DNA from: Anthoceros angustus | Lineage: Eukaryota; Streptophyta; Anthocerotopsida; Anthocerotales; Anthocerotaceae | DNA length: 64,000 nucleotides | Reading direction: 5' to 3' | NCBI GenBank assembly: GCA_010909165.1 | Contig: MU008201.1 | Location: forward strand, 1-64,000 | Part shown: positions 58,375 through 64,000 of the stretch, in pieces | How positions within the stretch are numbered: the first letter of the stretch is position 1 | Layout of the letters: each line of letters opens with the position of its first letter | The notes under the pieces: generated by a model | Told to the model about the DNA's origin: nothing | Databases searched by the model: none | What the model saw: only the letters and a program-made list of their open reading frames with translations | Position numbers and translations under genes: made by a program

Positions 58375-58935
58375 TCATTCTCCACCTCGGTATGGCCTTC
58401 TCCACCTCGGTGTGTCCTTGTCTAGTTGAGATGCACCCTTCTTCGCCTCGATTGTGACCTCATTCTCCACCCCAGGTTTGTCCTTGTCCACATCATGTGT
58501 GTGTTTCTCCGCGTCACGTGTGTCCTTCTCCACATCATGTATGGCCCTCTCTTGCTCAAGTGTGGCCTTCTCCACGTCAGGCATGGCCTTCTCCACCTCA
58601 AGTGTGGCCTTCTCCACTCCAGCTATGCCCTTCTCCACCTCAGGTATGGCCTTCTCCACTGCAGCTGTGTCCACCTTAGGTATGGCCTTCTCCACTGTGT
58701 CCACCTTAGGTATGGCCTTCTCCACTGTGTCCACCTCGGTATGGCCTTCTCCACGCCTGTGGCCTTCTCCACCTCGTATGGCCTTCTCCACTGCTGTGTC
58801 CACCTCGTATGGCCTTCTCATGTCCACCTCGTATGGCCTTCTCCACGCCTGTGGCCTTCTCCACCTCAAGCTGATCTTCTCCACATTAGGTGTGGCATTC
58901 TCCCTTGAGGTGGTGTTCTCCAGGCGTGGCCTTCT
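58375..58935 (-). repeat. 21-bp minisatellite coding VEKA heptads
   Basis: About 25 units of TATGGCCTTCTCCACCTC. On the minus strand one long frame (58375-59319) reads VEKATLE, VEKAMPD, VEKAIPE and similar heptads. On the plus strand it reads Met-Ala-Phe-Ser-Thr repeats. It is a relic of a repetitive gene or a minisatellite within one. Confidence 0.8.
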
Positions 58936-59249
58936 CCCACTGTGGCCTTCTCCCCACACCGCACTTTGTTCCACATGAGTGTGCAAATGCACTGGGTCCC
59001 CTCGATCCCCCCGCCTGCATTGTCTTCCTGCCGCAGTGCACTTGCCTCCCCTAGCCCTACTCACAATGCCCCAGCGTTGGCACCCTTTTTCACCGAGGCG
59101 GGTCCAAGGAACCCTCCGTGGCGATCCGCACGCCAAAACCGAGCCATACGAGCCGCCGCCGGTGGCAAGCAGTCGCCGTATTCGAATGGGAACACTCCGG
59201 CACTTGACATCGAGGCAACTTGTCGTAGCTGCAAAAAGCATTGATAGCA

Positions 59250-60600
59250 TTAGCTTTGGAGGAAAGCAATACAAGGGAAAAGGAAATCCCGTTCCTCGCC
59301 CACACCCTCGCCCGGACACGGAGATCTTCTGCGGGTATGAACTGGCGGTGACTTGCGAATCTTCTCAAGGCGAGAGAGCAATCCATCCGGATCCTTTACA
59401 AGCTCAAGGTACTCGGACTTCCACTCCTTGAGTTGTTCATCGCACCATGCCTCCGCGTTCCTCGCGGATCCAGCCCCTTTGCGACGTACCACCGGTGTCC
59501 ACCTCCATCTGCAGTCTTGAGGGCACAATGCTTGTTGGTGCAAATGAGAAAAGAGGCAAAATTCATGGTACATATGCCGCATGAGGCGAGAACACGCTCA
59601 TTGCAAACCACCGCAATGACATGTACTCGGTGAGAAACACGGCAAGCACTAAGCGGACAAGTTCACGGATCCACGGTACCAAAAGCATACCTAGCGCATA
59701 TAGGGCAAGCATTCACAACAATGGTCGGCTCATCCGCTCAAGGGCTGGAAGGAAGTTGGTGCGACCAGCCTCCCTCCACTTCAACATCCATGATGCGCCA
59801 AGGACTTGAGGACGTTGAACATCCGTTCGCTTGTGACACAAGCCTGTTGAAGCTCATCTTTGAGCACGAGAGTCCTCCGTCGCCAGCTCCTCAACCCATA
59901 ATACAGCTCTTCTCCAGCATACAGGCTTGAAGGCGGCCGAAGGTGGGCGACCAAGGATCTGCCCTTGAATGTCCTCAAAAGTCTCGTCATCTTGATGCTC
60001 TTACGCACCATCTCCATTTCACAGGAACACTTGCGAATGTCGAACGCCACCTCCCAAGCCTCTGTTTTCCGGTCAAAGCATGCTTTACCTCCTTTACAGC
60101 ATCCACCTTGTCAAGTTGGACATTTACATCAACTCCCTGATACGGATCGGTGGTTCGAGCACGGTAGCCACCTTGGTCTTCCTTCGCGAGCTTCCTTCAC
60201 CTTCACAAGTACAAAGGCAAGTAAATCACCCATCAGTGGATCCAGTGGGACACTGTTGCAGGGAAAGTAGCAATGTGCCACCAGGTCGAGTGAAGGAAAA
60301 GTGATACTGGGCACATCAAGTGGAGGAGAAACACAGAGCAAATGACCAGGATACAACGCACATGTCGCTCAACAACTTGGTCTGAGTGACTGACCAAGGC
60401 AACAACGAGCATGGTGCACTTCACATGACCCTACACCATGGCAAACTAGGTTGAATGACCAGGAGGGCCAGACTGGGGTGCACCTCACATGATAGTAGGC
60501 AGTGTAGAGGGACTTAGCGACCAGGCATGACAAACATGCAGCACAAGGTGAGACAAACTTGAAAGCACGGTAGCCTACCAGCAACCGGCAGCTGCTTGTG
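59250..60600 (-). other. Fragmentary coding relics, unknown
   Basis: Minus-strand pieces with normal composition, such as WCDEQLKEWKSEYLELVKDP (about 59400) and a piece at 59781-60050, lie in line with the 58375 and 60615 frames and may be remains of one element. No family was recognised. Confidence 0.3.
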
Positions 60601-60614
60601 TCCTTTGGGCCCCC

Positions 60615-61349
60615 CTAGCAGTAGGGCTCTTCCTCCTTGACTCCTGCAGCCTTCACCGCCTCTGCCCGCTTTCCCTCACGGACTTCTCGTTTCTTATTCC
60701 TCCCTGTTTGTGTCTTCTCGTGGAAGGTCTTCCAGTTCACGTCGAGGCCAACAAGTTTCTCCAGCGCAATTCCAAGGGCCATGAGCCTAGGGATCCGCTT
60801 CTCCCCCAGGCTGGGCCTCAGCTCGTACATGCCAAAAATAAGAACATCAATTTCCCTCCATTCTTCTTCGCTAAGGGCATCAGTTTCCCGCCAGCCATGC
60901 CCCTCGTTAAAACTAGGGGGCCCAAAAAGCCTCTCCACCTCCTCGTTCCCCAACCTGTCCCTCAGTCCATTTGCGAGTCCCAGGTCTTTGACATCCACCC
61001 CAGCACAACGGAGGCTGCCATCAGCCGCCCTCCATGTCCAACTTGCCATGGGCCCTTTCGCTTCTGCCCATATTCCCTCCAGAAGCGCTCTCTTTCTTCT
61101 TGCTCGGCGCTCCTTCCCTTCCGCTTTTCCACTCTTGGATACCATGGATCTGCCACTTCGGCGCTTGGGCACCTCAGGTGAGCTTGCTTCCACCTCGCCT
61201 GCAATCTCGTCACATCCTTTGGATGAGTGCCCAGCTCCCACGATAATTGTCTTCCACATCTCTGGCCTCCTCACTTTCTTCAAGCTCCTGTTATGCGGAC
61301 TTAGAGGCATTTCCACACACAAGGCAACCTTAGACACCATGAGGAACAT
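60615..61349 (-). CDS. Unknown basic protein, possibly element-encoded
   Basis: An unbroken frame of 244 residues. It contains SKSGKAEGKERRARRKRALL, WTWRAADGSLRCAGVDVKDL, NEGHGWRETDALSEEEWREI, LGIALEKLVGLDVNWKTFHE and a Lys-rich end. The composition is that of a real, DNA- or RNA-binding-like protein. It lies upstream, in the same direction, of the repetitive and tail-domain relics at 57484-59319, suggesting one decayed mobile element. No family was recognised. Confidence 0.4.
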   Translation of the reverse strand: MFLMVSKVALCVEMPLSPHNRSLKKVRRPEMWKTIIVGAGHSSKGCDEIAGEVEASSPEVPKRRSGRSMVSKSGKAEGKERRARRKRALLEGIWAEAKGPMASWTWRAADGSLRCAGVDVKDLGLANGLRDRLGNEEVERLFGPPSFNEGHGWRETDALSEEEWREIDVLIFGMYELRPSLGEKRIPRLMALGIALEKLVGLDVNWKTFHEKTQTGRNKKREVREGKRAEAVKAAGVKEEEPYC

Positions 61350-62518
61350 GGACCAGTTATGTCAAATGGAGCATGAGGAACACGTGAGCCACCCTCCACA
61401 TCTGCACTATGAAAACACGCCTCGGTGGCGGGCCTTCTTTAGCGAGGCCATCACGCGTCTTTGCGTGGCGGCCTCCATCACCAGGCTCGCCCTTGCCTCG
61501 GCGGCTACAACTTTGGTCGGGTCGACGGCCCTCGGCGGGCATGCCTCAGCGACCATCGCCTAGGCTCGCCTCGTCCTCCGCCATCCGCAGCCCTCGCCGT
61601 GCGGACAAGGCCCATGTCGTGGCCCCAAGCCACGGCTGGGCTCGAGGAGGCTCCTGGCTGAGCCTCGGGACATGCAGTGGAGTGCCTCCCTTGAGCGCAA
61701 AACACTCCTCACGTCACGATTACCACCTCACCCACGAGGGCGCCACTAGGAAACATGTAGTACACGGAGGGCATCCGTGATCGTAGCTTCCGAGCTCCTA
61801 GGTGGGCGTTTCCTCAGTGGGCACGGATGTAGTCGAGGCAGGACCATGGCGGCAAGCGCAAAACCCTAAACCCCGGTGAATGCGGCTTGAGCAACCTCGC
61901 ACCTTGCAGTTGGTGGCTGCGAACTTGCTCCTCCCGTGATTGCCCGTTCTCCCTTCCGCCGTGCCTCGGCCTCTAAGCGTGGGGACCTCATTGCACTGAG
62001 CTGGGCACCCTCCTCCCCTTCCCCGTGAACACTCCAAATGTCGATGGTCGATAGCAGCGGCGACGCCTCGAAGAGCTCCCGCGTGAAGATGAAGCCTGCC
62101 ACACCTTCACGCCCGAGCCGGTACTTTCAGTTCCCAAGTTCAGCTGTACATGACATGTTCACGTTCCAAGTTTGACTTAACTTCAAACTGTATAAATATT
62201 GGATAATCGAAACTTGGGGTATATGCAGCACATATTGCACATTTGCATATGTCACAAAATGTGGTATACCTAACCGTGCTAAGACCCGATTGCATCTAAA
62301 GTATGCGCAGCATCGTCTGCAGTCCGACGGTCAGGATAATCGCCAAAAGGTTATCAGGCAGTTTCATTTTCATCCTGAAAGTGTTCACGGTTTATATCAG
62401 TGTTAGGGCATCAAACATTATGGGGTTTGCAGTCAAGTGATGCAGTTTCGTGGATTCCATGAATCCACGGTTGCACATCTCTAACAAGACCCTCACATTG
62501 AGCAGGCGCGGGCTGCCA
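61350..62518. other. GC-rich then AT-rich stretch, no gene recognised
   Basis: 61400-62100 is GC-rich with overlapping open frames on both strands, none supported. 62130-62410 is ordinary spacer. Confidence 0.4.
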
Positions 62519-62781
62519 TGAACATTGGTACCCGGGTGGCAGTAATGGATCCAGCTCTGCAAGATACGTCAAGGAGGAGACAGTGTGGAGAGGCGCGGAT
62601 GTCGCCATATGCATGACGTGCGTGGCCAGCTCCACCCCTGCAGGCTGCCAAGACCACAATAAGCAAGGTGGTGGCGGAGCTTGCCCAGACCCTGAAGATG
62701 GAGTTCGGCATCGGAACCAACCTGTCTGTGACAAGCGTTGCGAAGGTGGAGGACGAGAAAGCGGTTGATGCAAACAACTGA
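62519..62781 (+). other. Short interrupted coding-like segment
   Basis: Starts NIGTRVAVMDPALQDTS and, after a frame change, reads LQAAKTTISKVVAELAQTLK, FGIGTNLSVTSVAKVEDEKA. The composition is coding-like, but I do not recognise the family. It ends 20 bp before the inverted-repeat element. Confidence 0.3.
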
Positions 62782-63089
62782 TCTCCAAGAAGAAAGTTAT
62801 ATACAGTCCACCCCCCTATTTGGGACTGGTTCGGAGTGCCTTTAGTGATCCCATTAAGGGAGGTGTCCTGATTGGATTTTTTTCATATTTAAAAAATAAT
62901 AAATATTATAAATTTAAAAAGAAAAATACTCAAAAAAAGAAAATTCAAATTTTGATTGATAGGTTTTTTCAAAAAATAACTTTTACCACTTCTCTACATA
63001 GTTGCTTGAAAGCTAGCACTCTCTCTAAGTAGCATTAAAAAACCTCTACCTGTTTTGTTAGGAGTCTTCAATCACACCTAAAAGTCTAT

Positions 63090-63535
63090 TGTGCTATGAA
63101 ATAATATACAATACTCCTTTGCACCCGCGATACTTTGAGATGATGACTAATCACGTGTTTCTCAAAGACATTAAGCAATGCCAAAGAGTCTATAGTGTCG
63201 TGTGGCATCTGTATCAGGTAAGTTCTTGCTGCATCCAAACCTTTGATAGCATCTTCCATAGTTTGTCATGGTAGGGGTGGCATTGTCGCTACTTCCTCTT
63301 CAATATTTTCGGCAAGCTCCTCTTCAACAGCTTGAGGGAATAGTGAATTTCATATTTTATCTTCTGTGGGAACAAATGTTATCTCCACATTTTCATCCTG
63401 CTCAAAGTTGACATACTCTTCAGCAGTCATGGTTGGATATCCAACATCTGTTGATGCCATGTCCTCAAAAGTTAACAATGCCAACCTACCCAATGCTTGT
63501 TGCATATCCAACATCTGTTGATACCATGTCCTCAA
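63090..63535 (-). pseudogene. Pogo/Tigger-type transposase C-terminal relic
   Basis: The minus strand reads TAEEYVNFEQDENVEITFVP, then after a stop QAVEEELAENIEEEVATMPP and TMEDAIKGLDAARTYLIQMP. The layout of a [YF]VN[FV] segment, an acidic stretch, then AL..L...R.YL recalls the end of Tigger/Jerky-type DDE_1 transposases. Two TGA codons interrupt the frame. Confidence 0.5.
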
Positions 63536-63574
63536 AAGTTAATAATGCCAACCTACCCAATGCTTGTTGCAGAT
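63441..63574. repeat. 67-bp tandem repeat
   Basis: CCAACATCTGTTGAT[GA]CCAT to CAATGCTTGTTGCA[TG]AT occurs twice in succession inside the element. Confidence 0.9.
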
Positions 63575-64000
63575 CCAATATTTGGGTATCCAATGAATCG
63601 ATATGAAATGAAGGATCCCATTCAGGATGGATCATATGCTGGCATTGCATTCAAGTCTAAACCCTCACGCAACCGAGCATCTTCTGCCCGCACTGCTGCA
63701 TCTAGGGTACTCTTAATTTTTTTTAGTAAAACAATAAAAAATCGCATTTAGGGAGGTGAAACTAACATGAATGTATGTTTTAAAAGGTCCCAAATACCAT
63801 TTAGGGAAAAGTCCCATTTTTTATATTGTAAACTAAAAGGAGTAGGATCGGAGGGCCTATTTAGAGAGGAATCCCATTTATAGAGTTCCCAATTAAGGGG
63901 GCCGACTGTAGATCTAAGATGCTTGTAGATATATTCAGAGGATGCATTAAGTATAAATGGAGTTAGGTGCTAAAGATTTTATGCATGTGAATAGATATTA

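Larger units (their letters stand above)
62804..63908 (-). mobile_element. Pogo/Tigger-like DNA element, 1.1 kb, TA target site
   Basis: Terminal inverted repeats CAGTCCACCCCCCTATTTGG (62804) and, from the other end, CAGTCGGCCCCCTTAATTGG (63908) match over about 22 bp with a few differences. TA flanks both sides (62802-62803, 63909-63910), as in Tc1/mariner and pogo elements. The interior is AT-rich with repeated TCCCATTTAG motifs and a transposase tail on the minus strand. At 1.1 kb it is a deletion derivative that cannot move by itself. Confidence 0.75.

Noticed and set aside
58375-58935. CRISPR-like array of 21-bp units
   Set aside because: Units are contiguous with no unique spacers, lie in a eukaryotic genome and are coding on one strand.

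Overview
The window is nuclear DNA of a land plant. Genes carry short GT-AG introns of roughly 70 to 130 bp. The content is streptophyte: a SYP5-type SNARE, phytocyanins, a root-cap-domain protein, a PADRE (DUF4228) protein, a SUVR5-like SET protein, and an E-class PLS pentatricopeptide protein plus a second PPR relic. Tight gene packing with very short introns points to a seedless plant (hornwort or lycophyte such as Selaginella are plausible) rather than a seed plant; this placement is inference.

Layout. 1-7000: unassigned flank, a frameshifted root-cap-domain gene (+), a 226-bp tandem repeat, the C-terminal half of a SYP5-like SNARE (+), and a plastid-type PDZ protein (-). 7000-14700: AT-rich spacer, a decayed INO80-like ATPase fragment (+), and two related phytocyanin genes (-) lying in a segmental duplication; the first has two domains and an expanded hexanucleotide, the second has one domain. 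14700-20900: PPR relic (-), a Yae1/LTO1-type gene (-), a pseudouridine-5'-phosphate glycosidase with several frame breaks (+), and a Gfo/Idh/MocA oxidoreductase (+). 21000-23700: a multi-exon beta-lactamase-fold serine hydrolase (-) with SxxK and SDN motifs. 24200-25500: AT-rich repeats with short 5S-rRNA-like segments. 25900-36700: a conserved gene block: PADRE protein (+), unknown plastid-type protein (-), glutathionyl-hydroquinone reductase (-), NIP30/FAM192A-type protein (+), TRAPPC12 homologue (-), E-class PPR (+).

36700-43300: repeats, a relic copy of the proteasome alpha-5 gene's 5' end, a gag-only LTR element, then the intact 9-exon proteasome alpha-5 gene (+). 43580-49160: SUVR5-like histone methyltransferase (+). 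50398-52020: a gene for a signal-peptide-bearing Lys/Glu-rich repeat protein (+). 52000-64000: repeat-rich, with a perfect 40-bp palindrome, decayed transposase-like genes on both strands, minisatellites, and a 1.1-kb TA-flanked terminal-inverted-repeat element with a pogo/Tigger-like transposase tail.

The housekeeping genes (proteasome, TRAPP, SNARE, chromatin, redox) are independent eukaryotic units, not an operon. The observations most worth following are the bacterial-type serine hydrolase, the gag-only element next to a duplicated proteasome promoter, the His replacing Gln at the SNARE zero layer, and repeat-driven change in the phytocyanin and K/E-rich genes. Many single-base frame breaks fall in homopolymers, so either assembly errors or recent pseudogenisation must be kept in mind.
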